This document shows positions 37,096 to 47,700 of a stretch of DNA of 64,000 nt, in pieces (position 1 is the stretch's first letter; each line of letters begins with the position of its first letter). The notes beneath the pieces were generated by a model, which saw nothing but the letters and a program-made list of their open reading frames with translations, ran no database searches and had not been told where the DNA came from. The stretch covers positions 15,574,844-15,638,843 of the forward strand of contig CM067075.1 in NCBI GenBank assembly GCA_033980235.1, read 5' to 3'. The DNA is from Diadema setosum. Lineage: Eukaryota; Echinodermata; Echinoidea; Diadematoida; Diadematidae. The position numbers were made by a program, and so were the translations under genes.

Positions 37096-37869
37096 GAATC
37101 TTGTGGTATATCTAAAATTTTCTGCGGCCTTGAGTTGAGCGACGTGTTGGAAGTGGAGGTACTACAGGGAGCTGAGAGTTACGTAGGTTTGATCACTTCT
37201 GCCAGCCATACGTCTCTTCTCCGACCACTTCATCACTTTCTCGGGTCGGAGCTTCTCTTGAGGGATGAAAAGAGGAATTTCTATATTGAAGAGATTGGCA
37301 GGACCCGTGATTGGAGAGCGGCCCTGGATAGGGTAAGATTGTCTGGTGGTTTGAAGATAATTGAAGTTTTTTTGGAAAGGGATGGTTGCCGTGCGGCCTT
37401 CAGCCTTTGCTCTTTGAACTCATTATGTGAGCTGTATCGTTGCCTAGAAGCCTCTGCTAGAATTGATCATTTTCAAAAGCATAGCAGTGTAAAGGCTTTG
37501 AGCAGTCACAAATTAAATCACCAAAGTGGTGATTTGTCAATCCTCCTGATTTGTTGAAGTGACCACTTGAACAAAATGATCTATTCAAACGACCCGACGG
37601 TCAGAATGTTTGCCATGAATCCATTACTATTGAGTGTAATGAATATATCGAGGTACGAAAAAAAAAGGAACAAAAAAACAAAACTGGGCTTGAAGATAGA
37701 TGACATTTCACCAAATGACTACCCTCTCCCTTTAAACAGAGTAAGAACAAACAAAGAGAAAATGGAAGAACACAAGGGCAAGAATGAGTCAACAGTGATG
37801 ACTGGGGTGTCAGCACGGATATGGAAGCACATTAATCCCAGGCATTATTGCACGGAAGGTGATGAGTAG
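37096..37869 (+). CDS. long open frame broken by one TGA, unknown
   Basis: A single plus-strand frame stays open from just after a TAA at 37093-37095 to TAG at 37867-37869 except for one TGA at 37555-37557: about 153 codons, TGA, about 103 codons. The first part has a convincing protein-like composition (..RRSEL-type charged stretches such as EEIGRTRDWRAALDRVRLSG and LNSLCELYRCLEASARID). The second part is Lys/Asn-rich (..KIDDISPNDYPLPLNRVR..). No ATG opens the first part before 37264. A donor-like GATAGG|GTAAGA ends codon 66 after 37135 in phase 0 (37332), so an exon limited to about 37134-37332 is an alternative. By my rough estimate one ~150-codon frame is expected by chance in this window, but not a 258-codon frame with one stop. 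Decayed retrogene, exon or chance are all open. Confidence 0.33.
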
Positions 37870-38237
37870 CTGCAATCATTCAAGGTTACACTTGGAAGCG
37901 AATGCCATCAATCCAATGGCTGCTTAAACTTGAGCAAACTTGCATTAATACCACTTCCTCTCTCTCTCTCTCTCTCAAAAAAAAAAAATGGACACAGTGC
38001 TTTGTGGAGATATGCGTTCTTCTCAACATGATTCCTCCTCCCCTCCCGCATCAACGTTAATATCTGTCACTTCATCGCCAAGATGATGATGATGACTTTG
38101 GTTCCTAGGGGAACTGATGATGTTTGTTCTCCCTCGTCTTTGCTGGGGTCTCCCGAAATTAGCCCGGAATTGATGTGGCTCTACACGGATGTTCTATGCA
38201 TTAACCTGATTAATGATAATGTTGTCTTTTCTCGCAG

Positions 38238-38319
38238 GAACGCCGTCTTTTCGCTTTGCGTAGTTACCGGTGGTAGTGGAAAGCACGATCGAGCGCCCCT
38301 TGCTCCAAGAAAGCAGAGT
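38238..38319 (+). CDS. weak candidate internal exon
   Basis: A strong acceptor, GTTGTCTTTTCTCGCAG (AG at 38236-38237), is followed by 82 bp open in one frame and a donor, CAGAGT|GTGAGA. Phase in is 2, out 0. Peptide ..VVTGGSGKHDRAPLAPRKQS, hydrophilic and unrecognised. CpG-richer than its flanks. The same open frame continues upstream past the acceptor to about 38083, which weakens the splice argument. Confidence 0.22.
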
Positions 38320-39294
38320 GTGAGAGTAACTGCTTAATTCATCTACCAAGAATCATGCTGGCTCATGACAATCTAAATAGTTCATGTCAGTTCTTGCCCC
38401 TCGTGGTGGACTAATCGTCAAATTGCATGGCTGCTGCACCGAGCCTCCCTTGTTATATCATCAAAGCACGAGACAACTTTCAACCTCTTTCATTTTCTGG
38501 TGTTTGTTACAGTCAGCAATTGTGTGGGGCTTTTTTTTTTCTTTTAATCTAATCTTCACACTTGGCAAGGGGAAAAAAAAAAACCTGAAGAAAATCCTGG
38601 GTCTCACTTCCAACTGATACTTCTGTTTTCCATTTATTTTTGGCTTTTTGATAACTTGTGAAATTTACAAGTGAAATACTTGAGCCAAAGTGGGGAGTGT
38701 CGTGTAACAAAATTTCATCAGAGAGTGGAGAAAAAAAGCACAGTTTTCACTTCAGAGATCAGTTCCTTTCATTCCATGTTGTGGCCCTCAAACTTCCAAT
38801 TTTGGAGTTAAAAAAAAAAGATTGAAACTATGTGGACTCAAAGAATGTGAAGCCAGATTTAGGAACGACCATTACATTTGTTGAGTTTTATCATCAATTA
38901 TCCTATTGCAAAAGTTTTGTATCTACAATTCTTTAAGAATTTCCTGTAATGCTGCTGCTTTTTTTTTTCAACCCTATCATTTCTTCCTCATGAGATTGCG
39001 AATGAGAAACAAAACTTTGAGACATTTTCTCAATATTGGACTCATGCTTTGGAGAAAGGGTACATAACACCCCTAAAAAAAAAACTCTGTCACATCCACA
39101 TTGCGTCAGACATTATTAGAAACTCTGATGGTGACTGCCTGGTGACTGACATTTCCCTACCGACAGTTTCGCCGAGTGACAAAATCTCAAGGACGCGTTT
39201 GACAACAGCAAATCATCTAAAGGAACATCTTCCGGAAAACACAAGCCCCTGTTCATGATGATGATGATGATGATGATGATAATGGCCTCCTTAC

Positions 39295-39636
39295 TACACA
39301 AAACTGCTTTTTCCATCATCAGCATGATGACCAGACACTTCAGTGTATGAATTGCCCGTCCCACTATGTACCGATCACCAGTGATTTCGGAGCAATCATT
39401 TACAAGTGATTCCATGTTTGATCTCGTGGGAGACTGACGTACATCGTCAACATGAAGAGAGGAAAAATCCATACAACTATCTTTGATATGCACCGTCCCC
39501 TGAGAATGTGGACATGAAATTGAACCAGTTGATAGATTTTCAATGGTCATATCCATGCTATCAATTTTCAATGATGTACGCCACAAGGAAAATGCTTCTT
39601 TAAAGGTCATCAGACTTTCCCTCCTTTTCTTTCCCC
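39295..39636 (-). CDS. weak candidate exon in a long minus-strand frame
   Basis: On the minus strand GTGTTTTAG (AG at 39638-39637) precedes 342 bp with no stop, ending at GTGTA|GTAAGG. Phase is 1 in and 1 out. The frame continues past the donor through a (TGA)n microsatellite to 39116, about 173 codons in all. The peptide includes ..ENLSTGSISCPHSQGTVHI.. and ..NDCSEITGDRYIVGRAIH.., plausible but unrecognised. The phases do not fit the other minus-strand candidates, and a frame this long is near the chance expectation for the window. Confidence 0.2.
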
Positions 39637-40356
39637 CTAAAACACAAAATTATTTTCTGATCTTTATCCTTTTATTTTTTCATGCATGACAGAAAAAAAA
39701 AAAAATCTTCAGAAATTATACAAATTAAACTTGCAGTTTTAAAGCAATATCTCTATCACTACAAATCAATTGTCACTGTAACTATAAAAATAGATATGAT
39801 TTGTCAATGAAACCAGGATTTGAGAAGGGTAAACATTGTAACATTAGTAAAAAGTTTTTGCAAGATTCATCCACATAAGTACAAAAAAAAACTCAATTCT
39901 TCTGCACTAGCTTTGTGCTTTAAGGTCAAGCATAGGTTTGCAAGACTATGACAGAACACACACAGATTACTTTTTACTTTATGTGACAAAGCCTAAAGCA
40001 CATATTTCAAGTGAGAATAATACCCCACATTCAAGATTCACAGTCTGAGGGTTTTCATTCATCTTTTATTCAAATGTGAAAATTATCAATCTAATCTACA
40101 CTTCTCTCACTCCTTCTGAGCAAAATTCCTCTCTACAAGAGCTTGGAGTGAATACGAGGATGGGTACTTATCATCAATCAGTCTTTCATTAGATGCGACT
40201 AATGACCTGGTCTGACCTTTGCGGGCCTCTTTTGAGACGCTGGCATCACCTCCATCCCTCACCATCTCTCCCTCACCATCTCTTTCCCTCCCTCTCTCTC
40301 TCCTTCCTAATTTTTTGGATACTGACAATCACGGAGCCTTAAAAAAAACAACGTAC

Positions 40357-40435
40357 TTAGGGATGCCCTTACGCACGAGAGCTTTCTGTCCAAACAGCGC
40401 GGAACGCAACTCAATCTCGCCCGCTGGGATTCCGG
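40357..40435 (-). CDS. candidate short internal exon, CpG-rich
   Basis: Seventy-nine bases on the minus strand lie between GTAGGTTTCCAG (AG at 40437-40436) and a donor CCCTAA|GTACGT (GT at 40356-40355). One frame is open: CC, 25 codons (GIPAGEIELRSALFGQKALV..), AA. Phase is 1 in and 2 out, linking 43349-43460 to 17175-17244. G+C and CpG are far above the surroundings. The polypyrimidine tract is weak, and the plus strand is open here too, so a regulatory island is a fair alternative. No family recognised. Confidence 0.27.
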
Positions 40436-42035
40436 CTGGAAACCTACTGCGCGTTGCGTTATGGAACTTTGCGCTCTCTCTATCTCTCTCTCTCTTCTAA
40501 TTCCTTCTTCTTCTTCTCTCTCCTCTTTTGTGTCTTTTTCTTTCCCTCATCCCACGAGTTTCAGTCTCACCCTTCCGATGCCGTGCTTCCCGCCTTAATT
40601 TGTGCGACATTTCAATCAACCTTCATGACTTCTCTAGTTTGGACGAATCTCCTCAGAAAATGAGATAAAACTTTAAAAAGCATTAGAGATGAGGAAAAAA
40701 AGAGTGGAAGAAGTAAAAAGAAGGACTGTGGAAGAGAGAAAAAGCAGATATTTTTGTCAGAACTGAATGCATAAAGTCTGTTTTTCAAGAACGCGTATTA
40801 CAGAGACGAAAACGAGACTCCACGCAAATGACGCTTCATGTAAATGAGATCTCCTACCTCTAGATGTGGATAAAAGTAAGCAAGCACGCTATCCCAAGGC
40901 AAAATATCAAAAATACATTAACATATACCCAAAGAATTAGCGACCAGAAAGGCTCATCTTTGTGACAGACAAACACACACGGCCATAAAACAAAGAAAGA
41001 CCGACACTGCACCCATTTCTTTACACACAATGACAAGTCTCCTCCATCTTCCAATGATTCTCTGCTTCCCCCCCCCCCCTTGCCCCCATCCCCACCCCAC
41101 CCATACTCTTTGTACCAATTCCTTCACATAACCTCGAAAAATTTCTCCATAACTAATGGCCATGATATCCATACTGTCGCGCCGGACTGGGACTCTCTCT
41201 CTCTTTTCCCCTCGCGCCGCATCGCGTTGATTACCAGGTTTGGATTATCCATTTCACACCTCGTTTCAGCAGCTTTCTCTAGATTGAACACTGCCGGGCT
41301 CTGTCAGCTGATTATATTTCCATTTGTCACCGCCAGAGATGAACTGGAATCCCCGTGTTCGCATGGCCTATGCTTAAAACAGGCAAAGTGCATGCCAGTA
41401 CAGGTACACGGATATGCTTATATAAAGCTTCTTTTCTTTTTTTCTTACAATATGCCACACACACACAAAAAAAAATGCATGAATACAATGCGTAAAGAGC
41501 TATTTGTCCATATCACCTAACTCAAAGTACAATGTATGCATATTCTGCCCTACTTTGACAAAAGGAAACAAGTGACAAAAGGGAATTTTGTAGCAAATGG
41601 CCAAACATATCTCTCTCTTATGTAGATGTGCAATTCCTTCCTTGTGATCTAACAATATTTCATATTTCAAAAGCCAGTGACATCATTTTGTTGCAAACAG
41701 ATTAAGCATTCCTTAAACATCAGAAAATAAAAGAAAAAAAAATCATGAAGTTAAAAAAGAATTAACTTGGTTCCTTTTGTCAAAGGAAAGCAGTATATGG
41801 CAGAATGCAGAAATAGTCTTGATTAGTAACCTTCATAGACTTTATAGATGTAACTTATTCTTTAATTGCAAAACCTGCCAGGTTAGAACTCCCATCTCTC
41901 TCCCTCTCTCTCAAGTTGGCATCTTTTGTTCTTTTTTATTCTTTGTCTGATTTTTTGCACATTTACTGCATTTTCGAAGTTCTCTGCAATATTTCTCCAA
42001 CAGAAGATATACAGAGCAACTCAGACATGCCATAT

Positions 42036-42128
42036 TTAACCCCTTGAGGACGGTTTGATTTTGCTACAACACGCATTTCCCATAGACACCTGCCCAAGTA
42101 TACTCGGGACTCATCCTCAACGGGTTAA
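42036..42128 (-). mobile_element. TTAA-flanked 93 bp palindromic element, copy 3
   Basis: Exactly 93 bp, TTAACCCCTTGAGGACGG to CATCCTCAACGGGTTAA, in the same orientation as copy 1. The core reads CCCAAGTATACTCGGG (one change from symmetric). The interior is otherwise almost identical to copies 1 and 2. Confidence 0.87.
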
Positions 42129-42755
42129 TGACGACGAGTTAATAATTCCTGCAGCAAAATTCCACCAGGACTTGAAGAAATTAGAGTAAATACAAGGGAC
42201 GTCCTACACCAATACCATCCAAGAGAGAGAAAAAAGAGAGAGAGAGAGAGAAGAAGAGAGAAGAGGAGGAGAGAAACTGCTCACTACATCAGGTCTGCTC
42301 ACATGTGGTAACCTGCCTGTTGCTATGGAAACCACCATCAACTACATCACTCACATCCACTTGGCATCTTATGCTTACTATTCCTTACACACACAACAAA
42401 CTCACAGAGCTTTGATGAAAACAACACCAACAACAACATAAATACAGGAAATCAAAAGAGATTTGTATCTGGATCTATAGAAGGAAGATGAAAGGGGACA
42501 AATGGAAAGGAGGAGAGGAAAAAACAATAATGAATGTCTGATTGACAACTTTCCCATGCCAATCCATGGCTATTCCTCCCCCTCTCTGAAACTGTCCCAC
42601 TCTCCGCACCCCTTCACTCTGAACATCCCCCCGAAGATTTTGGCCCGCGGTGTCTAAATCTTGCAGCGCGGCGACATACTGACGACGCGCTCTGAATAGC
42701 TGTATGTTCAGTCCGTCCCCTGATGAATGGCGCTATATCATCCTGCACAATTTTC

Positions 42756-42760
<5 letters not shown>

Positions 42761-42795
<35 letters not shown>
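42761..42795. repeat. 35 bp poly(A) run
   Basis: Uninterrupted A. No retroelement body identified upstream; the 42640-42760 sequence before it is CpG-rich and unique. Confidence 0.97.
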
Positions 42796-42796
<1 letters not shown>

Positions 42797-43348
42797 ACCA
42801 AGAACATCATTGCCTTCTGTTCAACTCACAGAAGGACCTAATAACTCCACGCTAAACTTGACTTCCAATGAACTAATGGATGGGGGAGGGGTGGGAAGGA
42901 CAAAGGCTCTTATGACTGGTTGATTGCTTATATTGCTATTTCACATCTGTTTATCTGGTACTGTACATCTTGTCATGCACACAGGACACCATGTCATACG
43001 TTTCTCTCTTCTATGTAGAAGACAAGATTATTTAATATTTTGTCATTTTCATTAGATTATCATGTTTTTATTGGGATTTAATTCACTGATATGGCGACAC
43101 TACTCATACAATGTACAAACACATACAGTGTACATACACACAACAAACAAACAGACAAAGAAACCAACACACACATAAACGTATGAGGCTACTCTGGGTA
43201 CAGGAACACATACAGATTTTGACTATGGTATGAATTTCTCATCCTGTAGTGGCTTACAAGTAATTAATCATCATTCTTTTTTCTTTAATAACAAAGAATA
43301 TCAGTTTTTAAATTGATTTTTCCCCTGTCTCTACTGTTAGCTTCTTAC

Positions 43349-43460
43349 TTGACAAATTCTTGTCAGCCATAAGCAGCCTACAAGTTTCCCATCTCAAATG
43401 TATTGGTTTGATGCTCAACATGTGATGTTTTACATCTATTCCAAGGCTGTCATAAAAACT
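43349..43460 (-). CDS. candidate internal exon
   Basis: The minus strand has a T-rich tract (TTTTTTTCTAATTTATGATG..) and acceptor ATTTCAAAG (AG at 43462-43461), then 112 bp open to a donor, TGTCAA|GTAAGA (GT at 43348-43347). Phase in is 0: AGT TTT TAT GAC.., 37 codons, then A. The peptide SFYDSLGIDVKHHMLSIKPI continues ..HLRWETCRLLMADKNLS and has a normal globular composition. Phase in matches 44617-44709 and phase out matches 40357-40435. No domain recognised. A competing minus donor, TTATG|GTGAGT at about 43554, lies close upstream and belongs to an alternative exon that does not fit in phase. Confidence 0.37.
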
Positions 43461-43861
43461 CTTTGAAATGTAATACAAGTCATCATAAATTAGAAAAAAA
43501 AATGATTGTAAGTGAAGACAGAAAACCCCCAACAAACAAACAATATTTGATTACTCACCATAACTACATGAGTTTGTCAATTCAATAATTGAGTTATGTG
43601 GATGCATTGTTCCTCTGTAAGATTATATTACCCTCACAGGAGTAAGCTATATGATGTATTCCGCCTCCCCAAATACAGTATATTTTCTATTCCAGGACAA
43701 TTTCAAGAGTGGGAAGAATATCATCTTAAGTGCTGATATGACTTGGAAATGTCTACTGTCATTTTCCCCTACCAATACTTCTCACAGTTTTAAATTCAAG
43801 TAAAATTACCTTGGCATGCCATTTTCATCCTCAAATACTTAAAATTCATTTGCGAATCTGC

Positions 43862-43895
43862 GACAAACATAACCAAAGGACAAACATAACCAAAG
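43862..43895. repeat. 17 bp perfect tandem duplication
   Basis: GACAAACATAACCAAAG occurs twice head to tail (43862-43878 and 43879-43895). Confidence 0.97.
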
Positions 43896-44616
43896 GAATC
43901 ATATTCCGATTACACGGTAATGTTTCAGGTACTGGAGTCAACTTCAAAACCGAGTAAATTTCAGGCAGCTCATTTCTTTTAGTCATTGTTTCATTTTTTT
44001 CCCCCTGGCCTCCAGCCAATACATTACAAATCTACATAAACTAAAGTGGCAAGAGGGATATGTGGCTAATTTAGGGTGCTTATGGAAATATCTTACTCGG
44101 AGCGTTCACGGCGAAATCTTCCATGTCGCCACGAAACTCTGTCGAAGTCGAACGCCCACACTGATATACGATAAGAACGGTAAATTTCAACCTACTCAAG
44201 ACCCACGGCAATCCATATTAATATTGGCATTGATTCCGCTGAATGGGTCACAAACACGGTTTCCCCTTCTGCTTTCATATGCAGACATTCTACACTAAAT
44301 CTACTCGTTCGCCATTCGAGAATTGGTTTAGAGTGGCCGCAAAGAGACACAACGTCTCCTTGTCTCGACATGATATATTTTTCAACAAATACAATACAGG
44401 TAAAGATTCATCAACCTTATAGCAACATGGAAGAAATAGTCCAGAACAACATTATTTTTACCTTAAACCAATGGCTGGTTTATCATCTACGCTTCTTTCT
44501 CCTCCTTTTTTTTCCCAACTTCCATTTTGTCGTGAAAATAGAACAGGTGCCAGTGATATCCAATATGCTTGTCTGTGACACATACTACTGACATTACGTT
44601 GTGGAGTTTTACTCAC

Positions 44617-44709
44617 GTGACATCTATTTATGCAAACTAGCTCAGAGTTTGAAAGGAAGTATTCTCCCATGTCAAACATTACCAACAAAATATATCTCCA
44701 ATTCATTTT
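44617..44709 (-). CDS. candidate internal (or first coding) exon
   Basis: The minus strand has acceptor TTAAATTCACTGGCAG (AG at 44711-44710), then exactly 31 codons to a donor, TGTCAC|GTGAGT (GT at 44616-44615), phase 0 to 0. The peptide KMNWRYILLVMFDMGEYFLS continues ..NSELVCINRCH; the first half is hydrophobic. The ATG second codon could also be a start. The next candidate, 43349-43460, accepts phase 0, so the two could be consecutive with a 1.15 kb intron. Other acceptor frames stop at once or early. Unrecognised protein. Confidence 0.34.
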
Positions 44710-47700
44710 CTGCCAGTGAATTTAAGATAGGACCTTCATCTTGATGGCTCACGCTTTCATTTGTCACTTCTCTGAACATGATTTCAAGTTTTCATCAGAT
44801 ACTTCCACAAACATTACTGGTTTTTCTTCTTTCTGTTTTTCAGGCTGCTACAATCTCCTGCAAAGAAATAAAGGCAAATTCTCAGGTAATGTTCCAGTGC
44901 AGTTTCCGTGACATCACAAGAACACTTCTTGTCATACATACTGGCAACTGAACACTGAAGCTCAATCAGAAAAATTAGACAATTACTGCTCAAAGGAGAC
45001 ACCTTCAGCCGTGTTACCATTTCTAGCTTTCAGAGCAAGCATGATCTCACTATCAGACATTTTTCTGCTACATGCTCAGCAGTATTTCTTTTCTTTTTAA
45101 CTCCACTAGCTGCATAAATTATCATCCTGTCACCCCTTAAATTCAATGCATGCCCATCATTTGAAATAGACTGAATGGAACTGGTTGCATTCATTACATC
45201 TGCACAAAATCAGAAAATGACAAAAATTTGCCTTTTTGAGACAGATGCATTTGGTGTTCAACAATCAAATCTTTTACAGATTAGGCACATTAGAATCAAA
45301 CCCTGCAACTGATGTAAACAATGGTATCTATAACCAAAATTGAGCTCAAATGTAAGAAAAGTTTTTGATTCTGCCTTATCACATACTGACAAAACATGAT
45401 AGGAAGTTTGCTAAAAAGATACTACATCAAACCGTGGAAAAACTGTTTCTTGGTCGTGACGGCTGAGCCCCGACTACTAAATTGGACATCCCTTAAAGGG
45501 GACCGGAGAATTGAAAACGTGATGGGACTTCATCTGACGTTTAAACATTCCTTTTGCGAGCCCCTAAATACGCTCTAACATCCTTTCAGACATGCCCTGC
45601 CCCAGCCAAGCAACCAACCAACCAAACGACCCTCGGTTTGTGGCACCCTGCAGCTACACCCCGGCAGACAATATGCTCCGATCAATCTGAGAAAGCTATC
45701 ACCTTACCACTACCACACCACAACAACAAGCCAAACTACAACATTTTCCTTTCTCTATCTCTCCTCCCACTGTAACTAGCATCTCTCCTTTACTCACTCT
45801 CTCTCTCTCTCATCTCTCTCTCTCCGTCACTTTCTGTTTGTACAAATCCGTCGTCTATCTCTCTCTCTCTCTCTCCCTCTCTCTCTCTCTCTCGCTCCCT
45901 CGTTCCGTGGGTCCCCCGCTTTTCTTCTCCTTTCTCACAATAGAGCTGGGGCGCGAGAATGGTGTCGACGCTCGGCACAGTGGGACACGTCACACCAGAT
46001 TAGAATCAAATTCAGACGGACCGACGTCGAGAGCCGGGCCCGGGAAGTTCTACGGTTACGTCAAGTTCTGCCTTCCGTCCCTTCTCCACCCCATCCCCAT
46101 CTCTCTCTCTCTCTCTCTCCCCCTCTCTCTCTCTTCCTTTCTCCATCTCTCACAATTTCTTTTTTTCGGTTTTCCATCTCTCTCCCTTCGTCCTCGTCTA
46201 CGCTCTCGCATGTGGCAGATAGATTTGCGGCGGAGTGGAACTCGCTCATAACAGCCAGAAATTATGGGTAATTTCTCGACTTCGAAACGGAAGATTGGGC
46301 TCGCGGAGCGGGATATGTAGTGGCGTAATAAAGAAGGGCAGCACAGACTCGCGGCTGGAGAAAAGCGCCTCTGATACAGGAACTGTGTATCCAATTTTCT
46401 TGCTCTGGTTTGATCAAACACGATACACTTTCATCTTTGCCTGGAAGACATTGTTTGTTTGTTTTTTTCCTTTTCCCGCCCTTTTACATTTCTTGCAGCA
46501 TGAACAGTTACATGTAAGACATACCCACAAAAAAAAAAAAACTTTCATAAAAGGTCAATGTTTCTGGGATACATTCAAATTTCCTTTACGATGGAAAAAC
46601 CCTTGAAGCTTGTGCCAAGCTTAATTTGACACCTACTCACATTTGAATCCCTGCTTAAAGATGAAGACTAAACAGAAAGCTTGACATGCTTTTCAAGATC
46701 CCACACTGCGAGTATAAAAGGTTTAATACGCTGACAGCATGAAGCGATATGCGGGTAATTCCACGCTGGGAGTTACAGATTTCACAGCTCTATTACACTT
46801 TCCATTTGTTGGCTTGCCTTTTGTTTTTCTTCATTCACCCAGTGTAAGACATCCCAGGAGTGTAAAAGGTTTTTGCCCTGAATTCCAACACACCAATTAA
46901 CAGGTAGCTGCTCTACTTGGAAAAGTATCAGGTGATTATATACTTGTGTTAAGCTATCATCACAGCATAATGTCTGCCCGCTTGCTTAAGAGACATTGTT
47001 TAACAATCTCTCCCATTTGAAAAAAAAAAAAAAATGTGCTACATGGTCCTATGAGTTCCCACAGTCTTCTGACATTGTGTGAACACAAATCTATAACCAA
47101 AATTACGCTTGACAAACAAACGCTAAATGAAAATCTTTAACCAGATTTACTGCACTCAGTATCTCCCGTTGACAGTTAGAATAATTTTCTTCTGAAGAGT
47201 TTTTGTGCATGGAGATATTGGTTCAAAAAATCTCTCATTGGTGACATCATGATTCTCAAAACTTATAAATGACAGAGTGTTCTGTTTTTAATGCATTAAA
47301 ACACAATCACACTGCTCAGTCAGCAACATTTCATAATTTCTGACACCAAGGCATCACAAAATAAAACAGCCTCCTTGGTGATGAAATGGTAAAAACGTGG
47401 CAAAACCTGGTAAATTGATAACTAACACTGAGTGGTACCCATATTAAAGAAAAGGATTATTTGAAAAAATAATTCTGGTTAAAGAATGATAATCTTTTTT
47501 TGCCTGGCCTTGTATCTATTTTGCCTGAGTTTTCCTTACCTTTGAAGGGAGTAAAATCATGACACTGCTTTTCATAAATGTTTACCAGACCAAAGAAAAT
47601 AGCTCATTTATAGTCCAAAGACACACTTCATCCATAACCTTGCATTTGTTATGGTTGATTTTTTTTCTTCTTCTCCTTTTTTTTTTTTTTTTGCAAACAT

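Noticed and set aside
41238..41403. Plus-strand 55-codon exon with a Cys-rich end (..ESPCSHGLCLKQAKCMPVQ)
   Set aside because: Donor CAG|GTACAC is acceptable but the acceptor tract is poor, and the EGF-like look is too weak to support a domain; kept only as a CpG-rich patch.
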